Source: Bacteroidota bacterium
Lineage (GTDB): Bacteria; Bacteroidota; Ignavibacteria; Palsa-1295
Assembly: GCA_018266755.1 (NCBI GenBank)
Contig: JAFDZW010000005.1
Coordinates: 1,217,233-1,281,232, forward strand
Direction of reading: 5' to 3'
Length of the DNA: 64,000 nucleotides
Each line of letters begins with the position of its first letter. Position 1 is the stretch's first letter. This document shows, in pieces, positions 1-7,831 of this stretch. The position numbers were made by a program, and so were the translations under genes. A model generated the notes under the pieces. It was not told where the DNA came from and made no database searches. It worked only from the letters and a program-made list of their open reading frames with translations.

Positions 1-807
1 CTGGTGCCACTTGATCACCGTGGTCTTCGAGAACCAGTTGAGAAAATGATACGTGTAACTGAACGCCACCAGACGCATCACCATAATGCCGATGTTCGAT
101 TCGAACAGAAGTTCGGCAAGCCCCGGATCGTTGTGCCCGACATGCGCAAGACCGAGCGTATTCATCAGATCGAAGTTGAGTCCACCGAACGAGAGATAGC
201 TCGTCTTGACGTAATAACTCAGGCTCCGGTCAAGCTGCGGGCTCGGTGTCATCGTCAGCAGCAGCACCGAACATGCAGCAAAGACGACGAGCGACACGAT
301 CCCGGTCGTGCTTTTATTCTTGAGCGCACCGAAGAGAATGAACGCGCCGGTGAATAACCACACATGGATAATCGATGTGATGAGATTCGCAAATATGACG
401 GTGAACAGATCGTAGTTCGCGCCGATCAATCCGACACCGACCATCAGCGCAACGCCGATCGCCTTTTGCCAATAGGATCTGAAAAGCGTCAGCGCGAGTG
501 CGCTCCCGAACGCACTAAAGCCGAGGATCGCCATCGTATGCATCGGCGCCTGCGTGACGACCCCGCCTTTCGGGATCGTATAGAACACTACCGCGATCGC
601 GGCACAGAAACCGACGAGAAGCAGGTAATCGTACTTCCCTGTTGCAAAATACTGTTTGCGCGAAAGCCAGGGGATCTCGGTGAAGTAGTGCAACGGACCG
701 AGCACGGCGAACGAGAACAAGAAGAGGTGGAACGGTGCGATGAACGCCAGTATGCACGAGACGAGCATCAGCCCGATGTTTACGAGGTCGATGGTGCGGG
801 TGTTCAT
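1..807 (-). CDS. Multi-pass membrane protein, 3' end cut off by the window edge
   Basis: Reading the minus strand from the ATG at 807 gives 269 uninterrupted codons that run off the window start. The product is strongly hydrophobic with about seven or eight predicted membrane segments. The first spans residues 10-35, after MNTRTIDLVNIG, and the next contains GPLHYFTEIPWL. Near the visible end are YTYHFLNWFSKT and IKWH, with conserved-looking His and Trp residues. I recognise the general look of a conserved Bacteroidota integral membrane protein but cannot assign a function. The start is supported by a -7 box eight bases upstream and by the hydrophobic segment that follows. Codon use matches the neighbours, and no overlapping frame is plausible as protein. 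Confidence 0.75.
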   Translation of the reverse strand, partial: MNTRTIDLVNIGLMLVSCILAFIAPFHLFLFSFAVLGPLHYFTEIPWLSRKQYFATGKYDYLLLVGFCAAIAVVFYTIPKGGVVTQAPMHTMAILGFSAFGSALALTLFRSYWQKAIGVALMVGVGLIGANYDLFTVIFANLITSIIHVWLFTGAFILFGALKNKSTTGIVSLVVFAACSVLLLTMTPSPQLDRSLSYYVKTSYLSFGGLNFDLMNTLGLAHVGHNDPGLAELLFESNIGIMVMRLVAFSYTYHFLNWFSKTTVIKWHQ

Positions 808-815
808 TGGTGCGA

Positions 816-823
816 CAAAGATA
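816..823 (-). promoter_or_regulatory. Bacteroidota-type -7 box (TATCTTTG)
   Basis: On the minus strand TATCTTTG fits the TAnnTTTG consensus of the Bacteroidota primary sigma factor. The ATG of the membrane protein begins only eight bases further on, so the transcript would have almost no leader. Confidence 0.5.
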
Positions 824-943
824 CGTCGCAATCCACGGGCAATTGCCGACGCCAGCCGGATCCCTGCTGCCCGGTCTGCACGGTTCTCAACCGGATAACC
901 CGGCATCAACTTCGAAGCCGGATTGGCAGTACGGTTGTTTCGC

Positions 944-2260
944 TCAACGATAGAATACGACTCGGACCGATGGCACTGGCAACGTATCCCAGAGCAAGGG
1001 TCCGAAGACACCAGAATCTCCGTAGTAATTATAGAAGTGGCCATGTGCAGCCGCGAACGACTTCAACGCGGCCTTGAACGCATCGCCGCTCGCCGAACAC
1101 ACGAGTCGGTCGCTGGTCGCTGATTCCACCTTGAGCGAGTACACGCTCAGCGCGATAGTGGAGCCTCCGCCAGACCTCATTGCCTGGCCATAGGAGTCAT
1201 AGCGATAACTCGCAGTGAATTTCATCGCATGCAAGGAGTTGTCTGTTGGGTCAATTGTTCCAGCCACACTCGTTTCCGTGGAGCCCGAGCTACCGCTGGG
1301 ATTGTACGGGTTGCCGTTGCTCTGGGACCAACTATTGTGCGTCTGATACTCAACTGTGCTCCCCCGCCACGAAATGTTCTCGACCAACGGGCCATACCCG
1401 ATTCCGCCACCCGTGTAGATCGGCCCTTCATCGTAGGACAGAGACTTACCGATCACCGCGGTAGAAACCGTGCGGTGTTGGCTCTCATCTGTCACGGTGT
1501 CAACAACGACTCCGTTGAGCATCACCGACACACCCGTGAACGAATGCAAATAGGCTGTGTCCGAAAGATCATGGAGCAGCACTGGATCATCTCGCAGGAC
1601 CAAGTCCCGAGTACTCACAGTCACCGTCGATAGATCCGAGGTGTCCAGAACCGTCAGCTTTACTCGATACCCGCCCGAGATCTTGTACAGGTGCAATATT
1701 CCAGCCGTATCGAAGCTGGAGACCGCACCGGGAGTATCCCCGAATTCCCAATCAAACCGGACACCGTTTGGCAATCGAGGCAGAGACACAGCCCGAAATG
1801 CGAGCATGGACCTGGCAGCGGGGTCCGGCACCGAGTATTCGATCGAAACCGCAGGAGGAGCAGGGATCGAATCCCGTACTTTGAGCGCAAACGTGGTATC
1901 GGTGACGGTGGACCGTGTGATGGTATCGACAAGTGTCACGCGGACACGATAGCGGTTCGGTCGTGGGAAAGCATGCAATAACGGCAATGTGTCGTTCCGG
2001 CGGACAAGCGGGCTTCCATCACCAAAATCCCAGTCTAACTGGTGATGCTGCCCGAAGCCGGGTTCGACCCGCGTGCAAAACAGGACTTCCAACGCATGCT
2101 GAGAATCAGGTACGACAGCCAGACAATGGATCTGCCGAACTTGGTCGTTGGCCGTGCCGTGCTGAAGATTTGGATCGTCCTTTACCTCGAGCAAGCAGCT
2201 CTGAAGGCCGATGAGCAGCATCGTTAGGACGACCCGCGGGGGAGACGAGAGGCTTGGCAT
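944..2260 (-). CDS. PKD-domain lipoprotein
   Basis: A 438-residue exported lipoprotein. The N-terminus is a lipoprotein signal ending in LQSC (acylated Cys about residue 22). Two PKD-like beta-sandwich domains follow, recognised by DWDFGDGSP near residue 77 and DWEFGDTPG near residue 172, each followed by a YRV(R/K)(V/L)T strand typical of PKD repeats. The C-terminal half (about residues 240-438) is rich in Ser, Thr, Gly and Tyr, with no family I recognise. PKD domains usually mediate protein or polysaccharide contacts at the cell surface, so a surface or periplasmic role is inferred. It lies upstream of the truncated membrane protein on the same strand, but that gene has its own putative promoter. 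Confidence 0.85.
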   Translation of the reverse strand: MPSLSSPPRVVLTMLLIGLQSCLLEVKDDPNLQHGTANDQVRQIHCLAVVPDSQHALEVLFCTRVEPGFGQHHQLDWDFGDGSPLVRRNDTLPLLHAFPRPNRYRVRVTLVDTITRSTVTDTTFALKVRDSIPAPPAVSIEYSVPDPAARSMLAFRAVSLPRLPNGVRFDWEFGDTPGAVSSFDTAGILHLYKISGGYRVKLTVLDTSDLSTVTVSTRDLVLRDDPVLLHDLSDTAYLHSFTGVSVMLNGVVVDTVTDESQHRTVSTAVIGKSLSYDEGPIYTGGGIGYGPLVENISWRGSTVEYQTHNSWSQSNGNPYNPSGSSGSTETSVAGTIDPTDNSLHAMKFTASYRYDSYGQAMRSGGGSTIALSVYSLKVESATSDRLVCSASGDAFKAALKSFAAAHGHFYNYYGDSGVFGPLLWDTLPVPSVRVVFYR

Positions 2261-2389
2261 TGCTGTGTGTGTTGGTTATACACAACAGACAACGCTGTTC
2301 GGCTACTCGTTGGGGCACTTCCGCATGACCTCATACAGCTATGGCGCTAGGAGCTATCGCTGTCGGACGAATCGCCTCGCCCTGCGCGC

Positions 2390-3073
2390 TTACTTGTCGT
2401 CTTTCTTCTTGTTGTCGTCGGTATCGAACTGATACTTAAAGCCGAGGTTCACGTGGAAGCCGATGGGCTTACCGTGGTAGCCATCGAGTGTCGGAGCAAC
2501 GGCAGCAGGCAGCGAAGCACGGTTATCCGTGTTGTAGAGGTCGGTCAGGCCGAGATCGAGATCTGCATCAAGTGTAAAGAACAGAATGTCGAGGCCAAGG
2601 CCTCCGCCGACAGCAAGTCCGACAGTCCGATACGCTTTCGATACATCTTTGTTCGTATTGGTATTCGTCGCACTCATCAGGAACGACGGTGTGAGCCCGG
2701 CATGAACGTTGATGTTAAAAAGCTGGTCATGCTCCTTCGTCCCGAGGAGTTTCAGCCCGAAGAGCAAGGGTACGCTGAGATATGATAGATTGTCCTTCGC
2801 GACAAAGTCGGCAGTGGTTTGGCCGTCGTTGTAGTTCGGCACGGTTACCCCATTCTTCTGCATCATATAATGGATGCCCGGTTCGAAGAAGAAGTGGTTA
2901 CCAATGCGTCCGTTCACACCCACGCTCCAGCCGATGAGCGTATTGGCAGAGGCATTCGGCGGATCGGTGGATAGGACGAGTGTATTCACACCAAGTACCG
3001 GGTTGATCATGAACTGGGCGTTGGCGGCGACGGCAGTGGCAACGACAATAGTAAGAGCGATGAGCGTTCTCAT
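2390..3073 (-). CDS. Outer-membrane beta-barrel protein (PorT/OmpW-like porin family)
   Basis: A 227-residue protein with a signal peptide (MRTLIALTIVVATAVAANA, cleavage before QF). Alternating hydrophobic and aromatic strands follow, such as HFFFEPGIHYMM, LSYLSVPLLFGLKL and IGFHVNLGFKYQF. This is the pattern of the small barrels called outer membrane protein beta-barrel domain in Bacteroidota. The final strand is followed by a charged tail (DDNKKKDDK) rather than the usual terminal aromatic residue, which is slightly odd. The gene is monocistronic as far as I can see, between two lipoprotein genes on the same strand. No specific ligand can be inferred. Confidence 0.85.
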   Translation of the reverse strand: MRTLIALTIVVATAVAANAQFMINPVLGVNTLVLSTDPPNASANTLIGWSVGVNGRIGNHFFFEPGIHYMMQKNGVTVPNYNDGQTTADFVAKDNLSYLSVPLLFGLKLLGTKEHDQLFNINVHAGLTPSFLMSATNTNTNKDVSKAYRTVGLAVGGGLGLDILFFTLDADLDLGLTDLYNTDNRASLPAAVAPTLDGYHGKPIGFHVNLGFKYQFDTDDNKKKDDK

Positions 3074-3156
3074 GGTGGCGGTTGATTATTCAAGTCAATA
3101 CAATCCTTCTGCTGCAATTCCAGTGCCAAAAAATCGGTCATCCTCGTCCAAAAACG

Positions 3157-3184
3157 AACACGGCCCCGAATTCGGGGCCATGTT
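3157..3184 (-). terminator. Rho-independent terminator after the lipoprotein gene
   Basis: A near-perfect palindrome (GGCCCCGAATTCGGGGCC core with flanking AACA/TGTT) is followed on the minus strand by a T-rich run (TTCGTTTTTGG). It lies 25 bases beyond the stop codon of the minus-strand lipoprotein gene. Confidence 0.75.
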
Positions 3185-3208
3185 CTGATAATCATTCATG
3201 TGAATACG

Positions 3209-3841
3209 TCACTTGATCGAATAACTCTCAAGCATGATCGAGCCCATCTGATCGAGATCGGCCTCGACGAGCCCAACCCCTTTCGCGAAGTAATACGTGC
3301 CCCCGAGCGTTTCGCTGAGGCCCTGGAAGCTGAAGGAGTAGACGAGATGTAGTACAATGACGTCGTTGTACGTATGTCCGAGGACGGTGATCGACTGCCC
3401 TTGGAGTGAATCGACGTATGTATAGTGTGTTGGGATACCGGTCGAGGTGATATCAAATGACCACCGTGCATTCGGCGTAATGTCAAGCCCCTCGATCTCT
3501 TGCGTACTGATGGCGGGACTGATATTGATGCCGACGAGCTTATTGCCGATCCACCGGGCATAGGCGACCGCGCCGGTGTTGGTCTGGAGTTTCTTCCAGT
3601 CTTTACCGCCGATCACCGAATCCCCGGAGGCAGTCTGGGTATAACTCTGAATGCCGGTATATGTCCAGGTCGATCCTTCGGTCAGCGGGTAGTATGAGTC
3701 GCTGGTATTCTGGTTCGGCGTTTGCGGCGCCGAGAACGGATCACTTGGCGAGTCAGGCGCAGTACTACTATTTGAGCTACATCCGGTTACAATGCCGGCG
3801 CACACGATTGCCGCCAGCATGGCTATATGCTTGATGTTCAT
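3209..3841 (-). CDS. Hypothetical lipoprotein
   Basis: A 210-residue lipoprotein. I chose the ATG at 3841 because it gives a compact lipoprotein signal ([13 protein letters not shown]...GIVTGC, Cys 21). A longer in-frame extension begins with an implausible charged stretch. A Ser/Thr/Pro-rich linker follows (about residues 22-50), then a globular part starting [14 protein letters not shown]. That opening is frequent in Bacteroidota lipoproteins of unknown function that precede all-beta domains. No catalytic motif is visible. It is divergent from carB, and its own terminator lies downstream. Confidence 0.8.
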   Translation of the reverse strand: MNIKHIAMLAAIVCAGIVTGCSSNSSTAPDSPSDPFSAPQTPNQNTSDSYYPLTEGSTWTYTGIQSYTQTASGDSVIGGKDWKKLQTNTGAVAYARWIGNKLVGINISPAISTQEIEGLDITPNARWSFDITSTGIPTHYTYVDSLQGQSITVLGHTYNDVIVLHLVYSFSFQGLSETLGGTYYFAKGVGLVEADLDQMGSIMLESYSIK

Positions 3842-4022
3842 GATTTGTTTTGATGATGATGAATACGGCTCAAATATACACCTGCCTACTTCGACTTCCA
3901 TAGAAAGTGGGCATACGTTGAGAACGACTCGTCACTCCTCGATCTCACCGCTCACGTTGAAATATGACTCATTGGAGAATCTGCATGACCTACTTTCGAT
4001 GATTCGGTGTTCTCTCCGGTCG

Positions 4023-4030
4023 TATTTTTG
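4023..4030 (+). promoter_or_regulatory. carB: Bacteroidota-type -7 box before carB (TATTTTTG)
   Basis: TATTTTTG matches TAnnTTTG and ends seven bases before the carB ATG at 4038, implying a leaderless or nearly leaderless mRNA. I do not see a good Shine-Dalgarno sequence between them. A matching -33 TTTG at ideal spacing is not obvious. Confidence 0.5.
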
Positions 4031-4037
4031 TACGAAT

Positions 4038-5525
4038 ATGCCAAAACGGACAGACATTAAGTCGATCTTGATCATTGGCTCGGGACCTATCGTCATCGGG
4101 CAAGCATGTGAATTCGATTATTCGGGTGCGCAGGCCTGTAAGGTCTTACGCGAAGAAGGTTACCGGGTCATCCTGGTCAACTCCAACCCCGCGACGATCA
4201 TGACCGACCCCGAGATGGCCGATGCCACGTATATCGAACCGATCACGCCGGAATATATCGAGGCCATCATCGCCAAAGAGAAGCCCGACGCCATCCTGCC
4301 GACGATGGGCGGACAAACCGCCCTCAACGCCGCCATGGCCCTGCACCGTCGCGGCACGCTCGAGAAATACGGCGTCGAACTCATCGGCGCGAAGCCCGAC
4401 GCCATCAAGCGCGCCGAGGACCGCGAGGAGTTTATGGAAACGATGCGCTCGATCAACCTCGAAATGGCGCGCGGCGGATTTGTCCATACGGTCGAAGAAG
4501 CGCTCGAGCTCATCGAGATGGTCGGCTTCCCGACCATCATTCGTCCGAGCTTCACGCTTGGCGGGACGGGCGGCGGCATCGCTTATAATCTTGAGGAATT
4601 CAAAGAGGTCGTCCAGAAGGGCTTGGATGCATCGCCGGTGACGCAGGTACTTGTAGAAGAGTCGGTGCTCGGGTGGAAGGAGTACGAGCTCGAGGTGATG
4701 CGCGACCTCGCCGATAACGTCGTGATCATCTGCTCGATCGAGAACTTCGATCCGATGGGTGTGCATACCGGCGACTCGATCACCTGTGCCCCGGCACAGA
4801 CACTCACCGACAAAGAGTATCAGATGATGCGCGACGCCGCCATCAAGATCATCCGCGCCATCGGCGTCGAGACGGGCGGCTCGAACATCCAGTTCGCGCT
4901 CAACCCCGAGAACGGCCGACTGCTCATCATCGAGATGAACCCGCGCGTCTCGCGCTCGTCGGCACTTGCCTCGAAGGCGACCGGCTTCCCGATCGCGAAG
5001 ATCGCCGCAAAGCTCGCGATCGGCTATACGCTCGACGAGATCCCGAACGACATCACCAAGACGACTCCTGCGTCGTTCGAGCCGGTGATCGATTATACGG
5101 TCGTGAAGATCCCACGCTGGGACTTCGAGAAGTTCAAGGGCATCGGCGCATCGAGTTCGCAGCTTGGCGTGCAGATGAAATCCGTCGGCGAGGTGATGGC
5201 ATTCGGCCGCACGTTCAAAGAAGCCTTCCAAAAAGCCATCCGCTCGCTCGAACAAGGCCGCAACGGCTTCGGCGCCGACGGCAAGGACGAGTTCGATATC
5301 GATGCGATGAACGACGCCGAAAAGGCACGCACACTCCTCATCGTCAAAGAGCGCCTCGGCATGCGGCGCTCGGACATGATCTTTACCGTCCGCTACGCGA
5401 TCAAGCTCGGTATGACGAATGCGGAGATCTTCGAGATCACGAAGATCGACCCGTGGTTCATCAACCAACTCGAGCAGATCGTCAGAAGAGAGAACGAGCT
5501 TCGCGCCGCAGCGAAAGCTGCCTAA
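4038..5525 (+). CDS. carB: Carbamoyl-phosphate synthase large subunit, N-terminal half (split CarB)
   Basis: A 495-residue protein matching the first half of CarB, which makes carboxyphosphate and carbamate for pyrimidine and arginine synthesis. It begins [22 protein letters not shown]. The phosphate-binding GGTGGG follows near residue 175, then the metal-binding [16 protein letters not shown], and at the end the oligomerisation-type helical domain ([16 protein letters not shown], then [10 protein letters not shown]). Normal bacterial CarB is about 1,070 residues with two ATP-grasp halves. Here a stop codon follows [11 protein letters not shown], and the next gene is unrelated, so the second ATP-grasp half is not encoded here. 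Naturally split carB is known in some archaea and in Aquifex; that this one works with a separate partner is inference. Confidence 0.93.
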   Translation: MPKRTDIKSILIIGSGPIVIGQACEFDYSGAQACKVLREEGYRVILVNSNPATIMTDPEMADATYIEPITPEYIEAIIAKEKPDAILPTMGGQTALNAAMALHRRGTLEKYGVELIGAKPDAIKRAEDREEFMETMRSINLEMARGGFVHTVEEALELIEMVGFPTIIRPSFTLGGTGGGIAYNLEEFKEVVQKGLDASPVTQVLVEESVLGWKEYELEVMRDLADNVVIICSIENFDPMGVHTGDSITCAPAQTLTDKEYQMMRDAAIKIIRAIGVETGGSNIQFALNPENGRLLIIEMNPRVSRSSALASKATGFPIAKIAAKLAIGYTLDEIPNDITKTTPASFEPVIDYTVVKIPRWDFEKFKGIGASSSQLGVQMKSVGEVMAFGRTFKEAFQKAIRSLEQGRNGFGADGKDEFDIDAMNDAEKARTLLIVKERLGMRRSDMIFTVRYAIKLGMTNAEIFEITKIDPWFINQLEQIVRRENELRAAAKAA

Positions 5526-5579
5526 GGTCTCCGCGAATGTGCATATATTGATGGTGCCGTTCATAGGCACCATCCGTAT

Positions 5580-6041
5580 ATGCAAAACACATCGTACATT
5601 TTCGATCTCGATAAGTTCTTCGACGGCGGTAACCACTGGCAGGCCGGCTTATATCAACTCATCGAACCGCTGACTGCCGAACAGGCGCTATGGAAACCGG
5701 CACCCGACCGGCACTCCATCTGGGAAGCACTACTTCACGTTAACTTCTGGAAGCAATATGCGATTGCCTATTTGCGCGGCGAAGAAAAGCCGGACGCAAA
5801 TGCAGGCAATTGGGCGATGCCACCCGCTGGCGCCACCGACGCCGACTGGCAGACAGAACTCACACGTACACGGACGTTGCACGAAGGACTCAAGACGGTG
5901 ATCGCCGCTCTCGGGGAGAACATCTCGGATACCGAGTCGAAACCATCGAACTACATCCGCCAGATCATCTGCCACGACGCCTACCACGCCGGACAAATCG
6001 GCCTGCTGCGTGTATTGCAGGGCCTGAAACCGATCGAGTAG
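5580..6041 (+). CDS. DinB-family (YfiT-like four-helix bundle) protein
   Basis: A 153-residue DinB/YfiT-fold protein. It shows the expected spread-out metal-binding histidines: LLHVNFW in the second helix, and HDAYHAGQIGLL in the last conserved helix, where HxxYHxGQ is the family signature. Members are metal-dependent enzymes or thiol transferases (bacillithiol or mycothiol type) of mostly unknown substrate. It starts 54 bases after the carB stop and may be co-transcribed with it. Two other DinB-fold genes lie elsewhere in the window. Confidence 0.88.
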   Translation: MQNTSYIFDLDKFFDGGNHWQAGLYQLIEPLTAEQALWKPAPDRHSIWEALLHVNFWKQYAIAYLRGEEKPDANAGNWAMPPAGATDADWQTELTRTRTLHEGLKTVIAALGENISDTESKPSNYIRQIICHDAYHAGQIGLLRVLQGLKPIE

Positions 6042-6063
6042 TACGGTCGTAGCCTTTCTGCCG

Positions 6064-6231
6064 GTAGTGGCTCAATTTACTTTGTTTACTACACCGTCAT
6101 TCTGAGCGAAGCGAAGAATCCCTCGATGAAACGCAGTAACGCTCCGCCGAATGGATTCTTCGCGACGTGTACGCTGAGCACAGCGAATGCGTTCAGAATG
6201 ACAGTGATATCGTCAGAACCGAGCCACCACC
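6064..6231. repeat. MITE-like palindromic repeat with outer and inner inverted repeats
   Basis: The outer arms are GTAGTGGCTCA at 6064 and GAGCCACCAC ending about 6230. The inner arms are GTCATTCTGAGCG at 6096 and TCAGAATGAC ending about 6202. A central GAAGAATCC...GGATTCTTCGC pair lies between them. The same layout recurs at 34426-34572. It fills most of the gap between the DinB and thioredoxin-like genes and encodes nothing. Confidence 0.75.
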
Positions 6232-6284
6232 CGGCGGCCAGCCATGAAACCCTTTTTCCTTCGATGCGTTAAATTGGGTGAGTA

Positions 6285-6292
6285 TATATTTG
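6285..6292 (+). promoter_or_regulatory. Bacteroidota-type -7 box (TATATTTG)
   Basis: TATATTTG matches TAnnTTTG and lies nine bases before the ATG at 6302 of the thioredoxin-like gene, leaving almost no room for a leader or Shine-Dalgarno sequence. Confidence 0.5.
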
Positions 6293-6301
6293 TTGACACG
6301 T

Positions 6302-6730
6302 ATGAAAAAGAGTTTGATCGGTTTCTCGGCACTGGTTCTGATGCTCGGTGCGCTTACCGCGCAGGCCGAAGTTCATTTTAAAGATCTTTCCTTCAAAGAC
6401 GCACAGGCGCAGGCGAAGAAGGAGCACAAGATCATCATGATCGACTATTACACGAACTGGTGCGGTTGGTGCAAACGGCTCGATAAGGATGTCTATGCCA
6501 AGGACGAAGTCGGCTTCTATGCCGATTCCAATATCGTCTCGCTGAAGTTGAATGCCGAACAAGGCGAAGGCGTGACGCTTGCGCGCGATTCGAAGATCAT
6601 GGGCTACCCGACGATCATTTTTTATAATGAGAACGGCGAAGAGATCCATCGTCAGGTCGGCTATCAGGTCGCGAAAGATTTTCTCGTAACGCTGCATACT
6701 GCCGTCAGCAAGAACAAACACGCGAACTGA
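6302..6730 (+). CDS. Secreted thioredoxin-fold protein (CGWC active site)
   Basis: A 142-residue exported thioredoxin-like protein. A signal peptide (MKKSLIGFSALVLMLGALTAQA) is followed by a thioredoxin domain with the redox motif WCGWC at residues 53-57, the cis-Pro stretch GYPTIIF and a C-terminal helix. The layout resembles the thioredoxin_7/DUF255-like or DsbD C-terminal-like periplasmic reductases that act on cysteine pairs in the envelope. The start at 6302 is chosen because it opens directly into the signal peptide. A hairpin terminator follows 28 bases after the stop, so it is probably monocistronic. Confidence 0.88.
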   Translation: MKKSLIGFSALVLMLGALTAQAEVHFKDLSFKDAQAQAKKEHKIIMIDYYTNWCGWCKRLDKDVYAKDEVGFYADSNIVSLKLNAEQGEGVTLARDSKIMGYPTIIFYNENGEEIHRQVGYQVAKDFLVTLHTAVSKNKHAN

Positions 6731-6758
6731 GACTCGAAACCGAAGGTTTTCTAACATG

Positions 6759-6793
6759 ACGCCGGACGCAACTTTCGCGCCCGGCGTTTTTTT
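6759..6793 (+). terminator. Rho-independent terminator
   Basis: The stem ACGCCGG...CCGGCGT is followed immediately by seven T residues, just after the thioredoxin-like gene. Confidence 0.85.
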
Positions 6794-6887
6794 GTCCGGG
6801 TGACAGATTATTCACCTCGGCAGTTGTAACATCTTCCACCCGAGCGTGTTATTACTCGGAGTGATTCACATTCATCATTCATCGCTT

Positions 6888-7676
6888 ATGGTAGTGTCTT
6901 TTCGTTTCGGTCGTGTGATGTTCTTCTGTGCGGCGCTTGCAGTGCTTGCAACCGCAGCCCATGCACAGATGAGCAAGGTGGTGGCTCTCGTCAAGGGTGA
7001 GATCCATAACCAATCCGGCTCCCCCGTTGCCGACGTTCAGATCCAAGTGTACAAAGGTTCGGAGAAGGTGAACAACACCAAGTCCACCGTCGAAGGCAAG
7101 TTTCAGATGATCCTGCAGCCGGGCACAGATTACAAACTCATCTGCACGAACTCGAAGTATTATTATCTCGAACAGGTGCTCTCGATCCCCGCGCTCGAGA
7201 AGTATAAAGAAGTCCCCGTCAGCGTCTCGATGCGCAGCCTCGAACTCAACTCGCCATTCCCGTTCAGCGATCTTGTGTTCGAGCCGAAAAGCTCGACCGT
7301 ATCACCGAAGGTCACATCGGAGCTGGACATGATCGCCGCGCAGATGAAGCGTAATTCGAAAATTGCGCTGAAGGTTACCGTCTATCCCGATATGGCCGCC
7401 AGCGGTAAGGCAGCCGCCGCTCAGGACGAACTCGCCACCGCGCGTAAGAATGCCATCTCGGGATATTTCCTCGGCAAAGGACTTAGCTCATCTAACGTGA
7501 CGGTCGCTACCTCTACGGCATTCGGCCCGGGGAAGTTCGAGCGCATGGTCACTATGGATGAACCCGCGCCGGCAAAAGGCAAAAAGGCCCCCAAGAAGAA
7601 AAAGGGAAAGGCTCCTGCCCCGGTAAAAATGAAGGTCCCCCAAACGGCTGATGTCGTCATGGAAGTCAACGGCTAA
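6888..7676 (+). CDS. Secreted protein: regulatory-like beta domain plus degenerate OmpA-like domain
   Basis: A 262-residue exported protein. The signal peptide ends ATAAHAQ. A carboxypeptidase-regulatory-like beta-sandwich follows (about residues 28-110: VKGEIHNQSGSPVADVQIQV, then FQMILQPGTDYKL). After it comes an OmpA-C-like segment (FPFSDLVFEPKSS, then DELATARKNAISGYFLGKGL), in which the peptidoglycan-binding Arg position is recognisable but the domain is short. The C-terminus has a Lys/Ala/Pro-rich linker (KGKKAPKKKKGKAPAP). The first half is paralogous to the protein at 47494-47907. A role in anchoring the envelope to peptidoglycan is inferred. The start at 6888 gives a Met-Val-Val-Ser lead into the signal peptide; Met at 6918 is an alternative. 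Confidence 0.78.
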   Translation: MVVSFRFGRVMFFCAALAVLATAAHAQMSKVVALVKGEIHNQSGSPVADVQIQVYKGSEKVNNTKSTVEGKFQMILQPGTDYKLICTNSKYYYLEQVLSIPALEKYKEVPVSVSMRSLELNSPFPFSDLVFEPKSSTVSPKVTSELDMIAAQMKRNSKIALKVTVYPDMAASGKAAAAQDELATARKNAISGYFLGKGLSSSNVTVATSTAFGPGKFERMVTMDEPAPAKGKKAPKKKKGKAPAPVKMKVPQTADVVMEVNG

Positions 7677-7697
7677 GAGCGTTCGATTCTATTTCCG

Positions 7698-7728
7698 AAG
7701 GGCGGCCGTCATGGCTGCCCTTTTTTTT
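7698..7728 (+). terminator. Rho-independent terminator
   Basis: The stem GGGCGGCC-gtcat-GGCTGCCC is followed by eight T residues, 21 bases after the OmpA-like gene. Confidence 0.88.
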
Positions 7729-7764
7729 ATTTGCCCCCTCGAAAGACAACCGCCCGAAGTTTCG

Positions 7765-7800
7765 TTTGACCGTTTTCGCCGGGCGGCTGTTGTAAATTTG
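7765..7800 (+). promoter_or_regulatory. mutS: Putative mutS promoter, Bacteroidota type
   Basis: TTTG at 7765-7768 and TAAATTTG at 7793-7800 resemble the -33/-7 pair of Bacteroidota promoters, with a spacer of 24, slightly longer than usual. The mutS ATG is 31 bases downstream. Confidence 0.45.
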
Positions 7801-7831
7801 CGTTTCGATCATCTTATAGGCACCACACGAC

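Noticed and set aside
5526-5579. A possible frameshift hiding the second half of CarB
   Set aside because: Only 54 bases separate the carB stop from the next gene, and that gene is a DinB-fold protein. No CarB-like segment occurs in any frame nearby.
4146-5636. Long open frame of about 496 codons on the minus strand opposite carB
   Set aside because: It is the complement of the real carB frame, is extremely Asp/Arg/Glu/His-rich, and has no recognisable domain. The high-GC codon pattern of carB explains the absence of stops.
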